Source: Diatrype stigma
Lineage: Eukaryota; Ascomycota; Sordariomycetes; Xylariales; Diatrypaceae
Direction: 5' to 3'
NCBI GenBank assembly: GCA_022225965.2
Contig: JAKJXP020000008.1
Coordinates: forward strand, 186,001 to 250,000
Length of the DNA: 64,000 bases
Made by a program: the position numbers and the translations under genes. The first letter of the stretch is position 1, and each line of letters opens with the position of its first letter. The notes under the pieces were generated by a model. The model did no database searches, was not told where the DNA came from, and saw only the letters and a list, made by a program, of their open reading frames with translations. This document shows positions 10,435-24,245 of this stretch, piece after piece.

Positions 10435-13400
10435 CGACGGTAAATTTATTAACTTAAAGCGTAAACTTTTCGTTTTTAAATACAATAACGTATCCGATTT
10501 ATAAGCTTAGGTTTTTATTATTCGCAAAAGATTCATTAACGAAAACATATAATCGAAAATCTTAAAGGTCCAGCTAAATATAATTAAATCCGCGATTCTT
10601 ATTATTCATTTGCCATTAAATCCGGGCGTTTAATAATTTAGCCTTTTTAAAGCCAGGCTTTATATATTAAGCAGCCGTAAAATAATTAAAAACTGCTTCG
10701 AATTAATAAATAAAAAAGATATAAGCTTTTCGGGCTTTTTGTTCGACATATCTCTTAGGCATATCCGATACCTTAGAATTAAATAATGCCAACTTTTCAG
10801 CTTGTCCCTTTTGGATCGCTAAAAGGCCGTTTCTTTTTAAATAAACGACCAGGCGTAAACCGTTAAAGTTCTCGATAGCCCCGTTTTCCAGGATTTTCTA
10901 CGGACGCGCCTTAATATTGGCTTTAATTAATGCCTTATTTTTTTTCTTTATAAAGTTTATTATGCCAATATTAAAGGTATCGTTAATTTAAAGGCTTATT
11001 ACGCCAAATAATTATTCGATACGGATTATTAATAAACATAAATCGAATAACAAAGGATTTATATATAACTTTTATTAATAATAGCGAAAATAAGTTTTAA
11101 ATCAATATATACCTAATTTAACCAATCCGTATAACGGCTTTATAATACGCAACATTATTTCCTCGAAATATTTATTTTTTAATTCCAATAATAATCGTAT
11201 AAAAATAATACATTTTATAAGCGTCTTTAATTAAATATAAACCATCGTAATATTTCGAATCATAACCTTTATGCCTTAATGTCGTAACGTAAATGCTAAG
11301 GCCATAATTAATCGTTAACTTGTTTTTTAAATAATAAAAACATACATTATAATAAAATCTTTATCGGAATTTCCATATCCTTAAACGATTAATCGGAACT
11401 TTTCGTAAGGGCCTAATATATTTTTTCCTTTAATTTCGCGGATTATTCGGAACTTAAAAATAATAGCCTTTTAATAAATGGCTTTATTATAAATAACCGA
11501 TTATAATATGCCATTTTCGAATAAGGCATTAAATTTTTTTATATCCGAAGCTTTATATAATTTATTAAGGGCTACGATTTTATTTTTTATTTATAACTTA
11601 ATTATTAAAACGCGGTTATGTTTTTTTTTACGTTAAAATACGTTACGTTAAAAAGCAATATATTAAGGTTTTCTTTCGGAATAATGTTGTAATCCGCTGA
11701 ATTAAAGCCTGGTTTTAATTTGAATAATTCAATCTTTAGGTTTTAAAGCGGCTTTGCATTATTTTTGGATTATATATATGGCTTAACATGCGAATTCCTA
11801 AACGTAAAGGTTTTTTCGAATATATTCGAAGCGATTATAACGTTTTTATCGATAACGGCAATAACTTTATATAAACCTTGCCATTTATTTTTTTTACGGT
11901 ATATAAATATTTCGTTACCGAAAAATAATAACATGGATAACGTTTTTTAAATATTAAGGCCGTTCTTAATATTTAACGCGTTCCGGATTAAGCGTTAGGC
12001 CTTAATTTTTTTAACCTCGGCTATTGCCTTTTAAACTGCGATTGCCCTTTAAATTTGGAACGGCATAAACGGCGAATCCATATTGATTTTCGGATAGGCC
12101 CTAAAAATTAATAGAATAAATACGAAATTATTTGGGTTTATTATATTATTAATAGTTTTAACGGCCATTTATAAACGGAATACGCATAGGCCTTATATTT
12201 TCTTAGAAATAATCTTATACGTTCGTCGAATAGGTCCGTAATATTTTTTAACTTTGCCGATAAATTAATGGGCTTTTATTGGAACCTATTTATACGTAAT
12301 ACCGATAAACCGAATTTTATTTCGAAATTCGGTATTATTAAAATTAATACCGGCATTATAAATAAAAATATTAAAAGGTTTTAAATAAATATCGATTTAA
12401 TAAAACTTAAAAGCTTTTTAAATTTTCTTTATTAATATATCAGCTATAAATCGTATTATTTAAAAACTTATAACCGTATCGATAACATAAAAAACGAAAC
12501 GTCCATTAAAATATATAACGTTAACGATAACCTCGTAATTAAAATTTAAATCCGAATCCTTTAAAATAAACTTAAATCGTTAAAAGGCCTTTTTTTTAAT
12601 TTGGCAATAATAATAAAACTTATTAATTTTCTTAATGTCCTTTAAATTAACATCGTATCTTATTTTTTCTAATAGGTTTTGGAATTTGGCGACAGAAAAA
12701 TAATTAAAGCAAATATATAAATAACGTAGCTTTATTTCCGTAAAAAAGGTTACGTTATTAAAATAAAACCATAAATATTCCCATTTTCGATTAATAAAAA
12801 CCGTAACATTATTTTTATAAATTAATTAATTAATAACGTTATTAAGGTATATATCAAATTAATTTATATTCTTAAGTAATAATAAAAACGGAATATCGGT
12901 TTTTATTATATAAAAATTAACCTATTTAAAAAATATATTAATAATAACTGTTCCGAATAATTCCATAAATGGTCCGTTTTTAAAGCGAATATTAACTTTT
13001 TCGGCGCAATTCTTATTAAATAACATAAAGCGGTTAAAAAATTCCTTAATTAAGGCAAAATATTGGCCTTTACTAATAATCGAAACTCGTATTGCATTTA
13101 TATTTGGCATAATCCCTTAAAAAATATGTTTAACGTATCGATCGAAAATAAAGGCAATATCGAATTTAAATTGTTTAATAAAAAAAAACATAATTACGCA
13201 ATAATAAAAGGCTTAATCGAAAAAATATGCGGCAGTTATTTATTAATTATCGTTAAATCCATAATTCGAGGGAATATTATTATGCTTTTTATTAAATTTT
13301 AATTCCGTATCGTTAATTCTTTCGTATTCGGCCAAAAAAATGACGTAATTATTTTTTCGGCCTTTTTTGCGATTTCTTTATTAAATACGAACGTTCTTTT

Positions 13401-15686
13401 GCTTTTTTTCGGTATACTTAATAAACTAATAGCTTTCTTTTTTATATACCCAGCATTTACGTTTTTATATACGAACTGAACGTTTATTATTATTATATCG
13501 ATTTTTTTGATTATTGCGATAATATTTACGGTCGACGTAATATTAAGTAAGTTTTTTATTATCGTCGTTATTATTATTTTTATTAATTAAGTATTGCCGC
13601 GATATATTTTTAAAGTTCTTATAAATATTAATAAATATACGGAACTTATTAGTTATATTTTTAAACCTAATAAAAAATTCGAAAAGGGCGTATTATAATT
13701 AAGGCATGTTACGGCATATATAATAAATTGCGGTAATAAATTATTATTCCCTTTTAAAATCGAATTTTAATACCTTTTGGCATAAAGAAAGTTTATCGAA
13801 TATGGCTTAAAAAATCTTTAAATTTAACTTGCTTTAATTATTCTTATTAGCTTTAATTTCGAAAAAAATAATCGAGATTTAATTAAGATAATATTAAATC
13901 TTATTTTATTTTGTATTAAAATAACGTTTTATAACGAAATATATATCGATAAAGCATTAATAACGGAATATATTATATAAAAAATAAATAACAATTCGTT
14001 TTAATAAAATAATTAAAAATATGGCGTAAAACTGGATCTAACGGATACCCGTAATATAATAAATATTTAAGAAAAATCTAAACTTGTTTTCGAAAATATT
14101 ATATATTTTCTTTATGTAATTATTTTTTTTGTTTTAAGCTTTTTTAAAGTATTCGATAATAATTAATAAATACATTTTATTTTAAATTCGTATTAACGAA
14201 ATGTTATAATATATTAATTGGATTTAATTATCGATCGGCATAAAAGTTAATTCTGGCATAAGCAATAATGTTATCGGAAAAAAAAAATCGGAGCTTTTTA
14301 GTAATTCTGGAAAACCTAAAAAGCCGGATAGCCCTTATTTTCCGTTTAGGCGTCCGAAAAGAAAATTTAATTATTAATCGGATAAAAATCCAGTTTAAAG
14401 TTATCTTAAAAAAAATATGGTTTCCTTAATTAAGTCGTCCGTTTCGACCGTCGGATACGGCGGTATATACGGATTTTCTTGCCTTAATATATAAAGGGCT
14501 TATGAATTATATGCCGTATTATAATCCATATATAAATAACCAAAATATGGGGGAAATCCTATTAAAAAATACCTTAATTAAATTGGATATTTCGGAAATA
14601 ATTAGCCATAATATCCTTAAAACGATAAAGGCGGTTATTATCGGTTAAAATAAAAGTTAAAGCGAAAATTAACGCGTAAATTTAAACGTTAATTATTGCA
14701 GGAATTAAAGCGTTAATCCGAATAATTAAAGTTTCTTTTAAATCCAATTAATAATTCTTAAAGATCTTGGGTACCGAAAATTCCAAAAGAGGGCTATTAA
14801 TTCGGATCGAATTAGAATTGGATTTAAAATATAAGGCGGCGTAGCAAAAGCGAATTATAAAATAAGAAAAAATTAAGCGGCTCGCTTGTTAATATATATA
14901 ATAATCGGAAACGGATTTAATTTTAAAGGCGTTCCGGGAAGTATATAATCCCTTAATCGATTTCGATTATTAACGTTTTCCATATTAATACGTTAAATTA
15001 TTTAGCCTTAGCTGCCTTTAATTTTTTTATTTTCCAAATAAAAAATACTTTCGTAATAACGAAATCGGCAAAAGCCTTATTAAATTTAACGTTATCCTTA
15101 TTAATATAAATCCCTTATCGTATAAATGCATTCTTTAAATTAATCCGTAACAAAAATGGTATTATTTTAAAGTTTTTTGTTATAAAGCCTTATAATCGGC
15201 CTTAATAATTCTCGAACGTTTTTTCGGATATTCGGACATTAAAAATGCTCGAATCCATATTCTCAAAATCGGCCAGCATTATTAATGCCTATATTAATTT
15301 TTAACGGTAATTTATTATATCCGAATCGAATTTTTTCCAATTAATTACTATCGGATCAAAATAATTAAGCATCGTTAATAAGCAATTCGTAATAACAGAA
15401 ATTAATTTAAGCAGCCATGTTTAAACTTTTAAAATAATAAGATCGATTCTTGGAAAATTATTAAAGGAACCTGCCCATATATTGCTGGCAATACCTTAGG
15501 CCGAAGTTTCGGCTTATTTATATTTCGACATAATTATTAACGAAAATAACGATAAAGATAAAATTCGAAATATAAGCATATAAGAATAAAAAGGAATTAT
15601 AATATTATTACGATATCTTTAATATCGTAATAATAACTTTTCCATTTTGTTAATTTATATTATTAATATTTAATAATATTAATTAA
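10435..15686 (-). pseudogene. Copia polyprotein remnant, element A
   Basis: Conceptual reading of the minus strand shows a degraded copia order: gag region near the right end, then integrase, then reverse transcriptase toward the left. Near 11776-11811 the frame reads TFRNSHVKPY, the end of the integrase region of fungal copia proteins. Near 11371-11480 a frame with a few stops shows KFRIIREIKGKN and KFRLIV*GYG, where * is a Q codon turned to stop; this matches the start of the RVT_2 reverse transcriptase. The stops are mainly TAA and TAG in Gln positions, as C-to-T mutation predicts. No part is likely to be translated. Confidence 0.7.
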
Positions 15687-15872
15687 TATTAATAAATACG
15701 TACGTATAATTAAAGAAAGCAAATAACAATTTAAATAAAACGGTTATATATTAAAGTATTTAAGATAAGAAAAAGTCTATTTAAGAAACTATTGGCGGAA
15801 GCCTATAGTTATATAGAATTAGCTTGCTTACATAATAGCAACGCGTGCCAGCGCGTTGGAATATAACCATTA
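15687..15872 (-). repeat. Copia LTR 3 (shared)
   Basis: About 186 bp; starts TATTAATAAATACG and ends ATAACCATTA. It is both the 5' LTR of element A and the 3' LTR of element B, so the two elements share it. Confidence 0.75.
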
Positions 15873-18800
15873 TTACCGATAACGGTAAGCTTATTTATTT
15901 GAAATATAGGCTTTTCGTTTTTAAATATAACGACATAACTAATTTATAAGCTTAGGTCTTTATTATTTATAAAGGACCTATCGATAAAAACATATAATCG
16001 AAAATCTTAAAGGTTTAGCTAAATATAATTAAGTTCGCGGTTCTTGTTGTTCATTTATTACTGAATCCGGGCATTTAATAGCTTGGCTTTTTTAGGGCCA
16101 GATTCCGTATATTAAGCGGCTATTAAATAATCGAAAGCTATTTCGGGCTGGCAAATCGAAAAAATATAAGCTTTTCGGGCTCTTTGTTTAATATATTTCT
16201 TAGGTATGTTTAATGCCTTAAGGTTTAGCAGCATTAGCTTTTTAGCCTGTTTTTTCTGAATTGCCGAAAAACTATTGCCTTTAAAATGGATAACGAAACG
16301 CGAGCCATTAAAGTTTTCCGTAATTCCATTTTTCAGGATTTTCTATAAACGCGCCTTAATGTTGGCTTTAATTAACGCTTCGTCCTTTTTTTTTATAAAC
16401 TCCGCCGTACCGATATTAAGGGTATCGTTAATTTAAAAACCTATTATATCGAAAAATTAGCCGATACGGATAATTAATAAACATAAATCGAAAAATAAAG
16501 GATTTATATATAGCTTTTATTAATAATAACGAAAATAAATTTTAAATTAATACGTATTCGATTTGGCCAATCCGTATAATAATTTTATAATATGCAATAT
16601 CGTTTTTTCGGAATACTTATTTTTTAATTCCGATAAAAGTCGTATAAAAATAATGCGTTTTATGGACGTTTTGGATTAAATATAGGCCATAATAATGTTT
16701 CGGATTATTATTTTTATATTTAAGTATTACAAAATAAATGTTAAGGCCATAATTAATCGTTAACTTGCTTATTAAATAATAAAAATATAAATCATAATAA
16801 AGTCCTTATTAGGATTTCCATATTCTTAAACGATTAGGCGGAACTTTTCGTAAAGGCCTAATATATTTTTTTCCTTAATTTCGCGGATCATTCGGAACTT
16901 AAAAATGGTAACCTTTTAATAAATAGCTTTATTATAAATAACCGATTGCAATATGTCATTTTCGAATAAGGCATTTAATTCTTTTATATTCGAAGCTTCG
17001 TAAGATTTATTAAGAATAACGATTTTCCTTTTTGTTTATAATTTAATTATTAAGATTCGGTTATATTTTTTTTTTGCGTTAAAATATGCTACGTTAAAAA
17101 ACAATACATCCAGATCCTTTTTTGAAATAATGTCGTAATCCGCTAAATTAAAGCTTAATTTTAAATTGAATAATTTGATTTCCAGGTTTTAAAATGATTT
17201 CGTATTATTTTTAAGTTATATGTATGGCTTAATATGCGAACTCTTAAACGTAAAGGTTTTTCCGAATATATTCGAAGCGATTATAACGTTTTTATTAATA
17301 ACGGCGATAACTTTATATAAGCCTTATTATTTATTCTTTTTACGATATACAAATATTTCGCTACCGAAAAATAATAATATAAGTAGCGTTTTTTAAGTAT
17401 TAAGGCCGTTCTTAATATTTAAAACATTTCGAATTAAACGCTGGGCCTTAATTCTTTTAACTTCGACCATTGCCTTTTGGGCTGCAATTGCCCTTTAAAT
17501 TTAAAACGGCGTAAGCGGCAAGTCCATATTGATTTTCGAATAGGCTCCAAAAACTAACAGAATAAATACGAAACCGTCCGGATTTGCTGTATTATTTATA
17601 ACCTTAACGGTTATTTATAAGCGGAATACGTATAAGCCTTATATTTCTTTAAAGATAATTTTATACGTTCGTCGAATAAGTCCGTAGTATTTTTTAATCT
17701 TATTAATAAATTAATGAGCTTTTATTAGAACCTATTTATACGTAATGCCGGCAAATCGAATTTCGTTCCGAAATTCGGTATTATCGAAATTAATACCGGC
17801 GTCGTAAATAAAAACATTAAAGGGTTTTAAATAAGTATCGATCCAATAAAGCTTAAGGGCTTTTTAAGTTTCTTTTATTAACATATTAATTATAAATCGT
17901 ATTACTTGGAAATTTATAACCGTATCGATAATATGGAAAACAAAACGTTTATCGAAATATATAACGTTTACGATAACCTCGTAATTAAAATCCAAATCCA
18001 GATTTTTAAAGGTAAACTTAAATCGTTAAAGGGCCTTTTTTTTAATTTAGTAATAATAATAAAACTTATTAATTTCCTTAATATTCTTTAGGTTAATATC
18101 GTGCCCTGCCTTTTTTAATAAGTTTTGGAACTTAATAACGAAAAAATAATTAAAGCGGATATATAAACGATGTAGCTTTATTTCCGTAAAAAAAGTTATG
18201 CTATTAAAATAAAACCATGGATATTTTCATTTTCGGTTAATAAAAACCGTAATACCATTTTTATAAATTAATTAATTAATAACGTTATTAAAATATACGC
18301 CAAATTAATTCATATTCTTAAGTAATAACAAAAATGAAATATCGGTTTTTATTATATAAAAATCAACCTATTTAAAAAATATATCGACGGTAACTATTTC
18401 AAATAATTCCATAAGTAATCCGTTTTTAAAGCAAATGTTGGCTTTTTCGGCGCGATCTTTATTAAATAACATAAAACGGTCGGAAAATTCTTTAGTTAAG
18501 GCAAAATATTAGCTTTTGCCAATAATCGAAATTCGTATTATATTTATATCTAGCATAATTCTTTGGAAAATATGCTTAACATATCGGTCGAAAATAAAGG
18601 CAATATCGAATTTGGATTGCTTAATAAAAAAATACGTAATTATGCGATAATAAAAAGCTTAATCGAAAAGGCATGCGGCGGTTATTTATTAGTTGTCGTT
18701 AAATCTATAATTTAAAAAAATATTGTCGTATTCCTTATTAAACTTTAAATCCGTATCGTTAATTCTTTCGTATTTGGCCAAAAAAGTAACGTAATTATTT

Positions 18801-21132
18801 TTTCGGCCTTTTTTGCGGTTCCTTTATTAAATACGAACGTTTTTTTGTTTTTTTTCGGTATGCTTAATAAATTAATAGCCTTTTTTTTTATATACCTAGT
18901 ACTTACGTTTTTATATACGAATTAGGCGTTTATTATTATTATATCGGCTTTTTTAATTATTGCAATAATATTTGCAATCGACGTAATATTAATTAAATTT
19001 TTTATTGTCGTCGTTATTATTATTTTTATTAATTAAATATTGCCGTAATGTACCTTTAAGGTTTTTATAGGTACCGATAAATATACGGAATTTATTAATT
19101 ATGTTCTTAAATTTAATAAAGAATTCGAAAAAGGCGTATTAAAATTAAAATACGTTATGATATATACGATAAATTGCGGTAATAAATTATTGCTTTTTTT
19201 TAAAGTCGGGTTTTAATGCTTTTTAATATAAAGAAAGTTTATTAAATATGGCCTAAAAAACCTTTAAATTTAATTTGCCTTAATTATTCTTATCGGCCTT
19301 AGTTTCGAAAAAAATAATCGAAATTTAATTAAGGTAATATTGGATTTTATTTTGTTCCGTATTAAAGTAACGTTTTATAGCGAAATATATATTAATAAAG
19401 TACCAATAACGAAATATATTATATAAAAAATAAATAACAGTTCGTTTTAATAAAATAGTTAAAAATACGGCATAAAATTAGATTTAACGGATATCCGTAA
19501 TATAATAAACATTTAAAAAAAATTTAAACTTATTTTTAAAAATGTTATATATTTTTTTTATATAATTATTTTTTTTATTCCAGGCCTTTTTAAAATATTC
19601 GATAATAATTAATAAATACATTTCATTTTAAATTCGTATCGGCGGAATGTTATAATATATTAACTGGATTTAATTATCGATTAGCATAAGAATTAATCTT
19701 AACATAAGCGATAGTGCCATCGGGAAAAAAAAACCGGAGCTTTTTAATGATTTTAAAAAACCTAAAGGACCGGATGGCCCTTATTTTCCGTTTGGGCGTC
19801 CGAAAGAAGGATTTAATTATTAATCGGATAAAAATCCAATTTAAAGTTGTCCTAAAAAAGGCATAATTCCTTTAATTAAATCGTTCGCTTCGATTATTAA
19901 ATACGGCGGTATATACGAATTCCTTTGCCTTAATATATAAAGGGCTTATGAATTATATGCCATATTATAATTTATATATAAATAATCAAAATACGGAAAA
20001 AATCCTATTAAAAAATACCTTAATTAAATTGGATATTCCGGAAATAATTAGCCATAATATCCTTAAAACGGTAAGGGCGATTGCTATCAGTTAAAATAAA
20101 GGTTAAGGCAAAAATCGATACGTAAATTTGGACGTTAATTAATGTAAAAATTAAAGCATTAATTCAAATAATTAAAATTTCTTTTAAATTTAATTAATAA
20201 TTTTTAAAGGCTTTAAATATTAAAAATTTTAAAAGCGGGCTATTAATTCGGATCGAATTAAAATTGGGTTTGAAATATAAAACGGCATAATAAAAGCGGA
20301 TTATAAAATAAAAAAAAATTAAATAATTCGCTTATTAATATATATAATAACCGAAAGCGAATTTAGCTTTAAGGGCGTTCCGGAGAATATACGGTTCCTT
20401 AATTGGTTTCGATTATTAACGTTCTTTATATTAATGCGTTAAGCCATTTAGCCTTAATTGCTTTTAATTTCTTTATATTCCAAATAAAAAGTATTTTCGT
20501 AATAACGAAATCGGCGAAAGCTTTATTAAATTTAGCGTTGCTTTTATTAACGTAAATCCTTTATTATATAAATGCATTTTTTAAATTGATTCGTAATAAA
20601 AATGGTATTATTTTAAAGTTTTTTATTATAAAGCCTTATAGCCGGCCCTAATAATTCTCGAACGTTTTTTCGAATATTCGGATATTAAAAATATTCGAAT
20701 TTATATTTTCGAAATCGGCTAATATTATTAATGCCTATATTAATTTTTAACGGTAATTTATTATATCCGGATCGAATTTTTTCCAATTAATTATTATCGG
20801 GTCAAAATAATTAAATATCGCTAATGGACGATTCGTAATAATAAAAATTAATTTAAATAGCCGTGCCTAAGTTTTTAAAATAACAGGGTCGATTTTTAAA
20901 GAATTACCAAAAGGGCCTGTCCGTATATTGCTGGCAGCATTTTAGGCCGAAATTTCGGCTTATTTATATTCCGACATAGCTATTAATGAAAATAACGATA
21001 AGGATAAGATTCGAAATATAAACATATAAAAATAAAAAGGAATTATAATATTATTACGATATTTTTAATATCGTAATAATAACTTTTCCATTTTATTAAT
21101 TTATATTGCTAATGTTTAATAATATTAATTAA
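15873..21132 (-). pseudogene. Copia polyprotein remnant, element B
   Basis: A second, diverged copy of the same internal region. Counterparts of the element A landmarks lie at about 16830-16860 (reverse-transcriptase motif) and 17219-17255 (integrase end). In a possible gag/zinc-knuckle area (18940-19000) this copy keeps two Cys codons that element A has lost, which shows that the two copies mutated independently. Stop codons are spread throughout. Confidence 0.7.
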
Positions 21133-21316
21133 TATTAATAAATACGTACGTATAATTAAAGAAAGCAAATAATAATTAGATAAAACGGTTATGTATTAAA
21201 ATGTTTAAAATAAAAAGAAGTTTATTTAAGAAACTACAAGCGGAAGCCTGCAATTATATAGAACTAACTTGCTTACATAATGGCAACGCGTGCCAGCGCG
21301 TTGGATATAACCATTA
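21133..21316 (-). repeat. Copia LTR 4 (rightmost)
   Basis: About 184 bp; starts TATTAATAAATACG and ends CCATTA at 21316, directly followed by the ATGGC target copy. It is the 5' LTR of element B. Confidence 0.75.
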
Positions 21317-21321
21317 ATGGC

Positions 21322-22680
21322 ATTATACGGTTATAGCCGAATCCGGAAATTAAAGCTATATATAAGAAATCGCGAATATTATTTGCAACGTTATTATTCG
21401 ATATTTATATTTATTAAACCTATTATTTTTAATTCCGGTTTAATAATAATATTAATTTATTTTGTTACTTATTATTTAAATTCGTTTTTATTTATTCGTT
21501 CGGTTCGTAAAAGTTTTTTTTTTAATAATCGAAATTAACGATAAATTAAATATATTAAATAAGTTTATTTTATATTACGATCGTAAAACTTAATATATTT
21601 CGATTATACCTATTTTAAATTAATTCCGTAAATCGGTAATTATTTTGCTTATAACCGAAAAAAGTCGTTTATATTTAACGGATATCGCTTGGATCGTTAA
21701 AAAATCGAATATTATTTTTGAAAAACGCGGGTATTTATATTGCTTCGTTTTTTAATATGTAATCGAATCTTTAATGTATCGATTATTGGAATATTTATCG
21801 TTATACCACGTTATGTATTTATCGAAATTATCGTTAAAACTGCGGCTTACGGTTGGAAACGTTATATTATCGAATTATTAACCTTCGATATATTCGTCGA
21901 ATTCGTTTATAGGTTTAGGTTAAACTTATTATATATCGGGTTCGGAAATAAAATTCAAAAGGGCCTTTTTCGGAAAATAATTATTATTTCATATTTTTTT
22001 AATAATTGCTTTCGTTTTATTAATTTATTCGGATCGGTTTTTTTAAGCCTTTTTTAAATACTTCCATCGAAAACGAAAATAAAAAATAATAGCAATATAA
22101 TAAATAAATATATCGTTAAAAGTATTATAATATTTATTAAGCTTTATTTAAATTAAATTAACGTTAATAACGATAAATTTCGAATCCGAAAATAAAGCGG
22201 CGCGAAATTTGAATTTCTCGAATTTCATTAATAGCCATTCGTATATAAAAAAAACCTTCCAAATATTTCCGAAGAAACGGATAATTCCTTTTTTTCGCAT
22301 ACGCCGAATGCCATTTCCTTTAAACCTTTTCGTAGCGATTTCGAAAAAATAAAGAACTTTTATTATAAAAGCAAAAACGTTTTAATTGCGGTTTATTAAT
22401 TAATAATCCGCCTAAAAAATAATAGATTCTTTAATACCTTTTTTTATTCGGCCTAATTGTATACGATTTTCGGCATTTCATTTGCGGCGGAATTATTAAT
22501 TAAGGATTTCCAAAGAAAACCGAAAATTAAAGGCGCGTTTTATTATATAATATTACGAAAACCAACGAATAGCGTTATCGAAAATAATATTAAGGATTTT
22601 ATTAAAAAATGTATTAAAAAAAGTCGTAATATAAAAAATATGCTATATTTAATAAAACATATTAATTAATTTATTAAATC
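21322..22680. other. RIP-mutated hAT 3' part with unexplained semi-open plus-strand frames
   Basis: This stretch lies inside the hAT-like element between the copia insertion and the transposase core. On the plus strand, frames of 73, 105 and 70 codons sit in a longer frame interrupted mainly by TAA/TGA at possible Gln/Trp sites. On the minus strand the continuing transposase frame is also possible (for example KSLRKGLKEMAFGVCEK). I cannot say which strand was the coding one; no family was recognised on the plus strand. Confidence 0.35.
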
Positions 22681-23896
22681 GATATATATAAGTAATAATA
22701 TTATAAAGTTTTTTAATAAGTTCTTTTTTTCGCCAGAATTCGTATTTAGCTTTTATTAATGCTTTTTTGCCGTTAATTTTTATTTTAAATGCTTTTATAT
22801 CGTATTTAAATAATAAGGCCTTTATAGCCAGGTTAAAAATATATCTAACGTAACGGCTCCGTTATAAGCGCTTATTAAACCCGAATTTCTTTCCGAATAT
22901 ATCCATTATTATATCGTTAACGGTTGCGTTATCGAATATGAAATAATCGATTTTTTCTTTCGGGATTTCGTAAGTTTCGATTAGCTTAATAACTTTTTCG
23001 GCAACGTTAATATCCGTATAACGAAAGGCAAATTCGAATAAGCCAAAAGCGAACTTTATAAATATATCGTTTTTATTCCGAAAAAAGCAATATATATTAT
23101 ATAATAAATGGCGATTATTTAAACGCCATTTATTAAAGGCTAAATAAATTAAGCCGGACGAATTTTATAAAGCCTTAACGATAATGCCTTTATTTTAATA
23201 AAACGCTTAAATTATTATTTTATATATTATAATTCGGAATACGTAAGTTTTTTAAACTTTTATTAAAGGATTTAAATATTCGAAAATTTTATAAAGTCCG
23301 GATTTTTTAGTAATTCGAAAAAAATAATTTTATTCGATAATTTAATTAATTAATAGCCTTCGGAAAACCTATTTATTAAAGCTTTTTAATAAGCTATTCG
23401 TAATGGCTTATTCGTAAAAAACGTTAAGATTTAATTCGAAATAATTAATAATCGAAAACAATTAAAAGGGTTCCTTCGATATACGGGATTTTTTTTTCTT
23501 TTAAAATCGAAATTTCGTTTAATCCGGAAATGCGAATATATTATATATTTAATATAAATAATTCATATAATTCTGCGTTTTATGATACGAAAAATAAACA
23601 ACCTTATAAACGTTTTATTTAAAACATATCTTATATATTTATAAGCGGTTATTATCGAAATTCGTTATATCGAATCCGAATAGCCAAATTTATTCCTAAT
23701 ATGATTTTATAGCTTATATAAAAATATAACCTGGGAATTTCTGAATTAAGCGTATTTCGAAAATGGAATCGTCGTTAAAAGCATCGGGATAAAATTTATC
23801 TTAAATCGGTCGGAATTGCGGAAGTCGTTTAAAAGGAATATCAAATTCGACGCCGCTAAAAATGACGCTATTAGTATCGTTTAAAATTAAATCCAT
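22200..23896 (-). pseudogene. hAT transposase remnant
   Basis: A semi-continuous minus-strand frame may begin at the ATG at 23896 (MDLILNDTNSV). At about 23116-22697 it reads through a segment with ETYEIPKEKIDYFIFDNATV and then NDIIMDIFG, followed by RYVRYIFNLAIKALLF. This matches the hAT transposase core, where the motif is DNA-x-SND followed by RC-x-GH-x-x-NL. Here SND has become VND, and GH and Cys positions are lost, in line with C/T and G/A transitions. The TAA between NKRL and RSRY is one of several stops. The limits are approximate. Confidence 0.6.
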
Positions 23897-24245
23897 CGCA
23901 AAAAAATTAATAAAATAATCGCAAAAACCAAGTATTAATAAAAGGAAAAAAAAAAAAGCCAATACCGAAACATTATTTTAAGTATTATTATTAAGCTTAA
24001 ACCTAAATAATATTAATACTTAACCTTTCGATTTTTCCGTTATAACGGTATATATTAGCTATTTATTAATATTGCCGTATATTTTAATAGGAAATATTAA
24101 TAATAAGAACTTATTAGCCATTATAACGTTGCAACCGTTACGTAATGCGGAAGTTATCGTAAATTGCGTTATAGGTTACGCAATTTCGGGAAAATCCCGA
24201 ATGGATGGATTGCAAAGGTTGGTGGCTACCAAATGGTGGCCATCA

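Larger units (their letters stand above)
9067..21316 (-). mobile_element. Tandem array of two RIP-mutated Ty1/copia elements
   Basis: Four LTRs of about 185 bp share the core ACGTACGTATAAT and end in a version of ATAACCATTA. The order is LTR, 0.5 kb, LTR, 5.75 kb internal, LTR, 5.26 kb internal, LTR. The two long internal regions align along their length and encode remnants of one copia polyprotein on the minus strand. The whole array is flanked by ATGGC at 9062-9066 and 21317-21321, a 5-bp target duplication typical of LTR-element integration. LTR ends read TATTGG...CCATTA; unmutated TG...CA ends turned into TA...TA would fit RIP. All frames are riddled with stops, so it is inactive. Confidence 0.8.

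Noticed and set aside
13500..13620. Possible zinc knuckle in the copia gag region
   Set aside because: Only some Cys positions match even after comparing both copies; the spacing does not fit CX2CX4HX4C well enough to call.
9000..24200. CRISPR-like or satellite array
   Set aside because: The repeats are long, few and transposon-derived; there is no regular short repeat-spacer pattern, and this is a eukaryotic genome.
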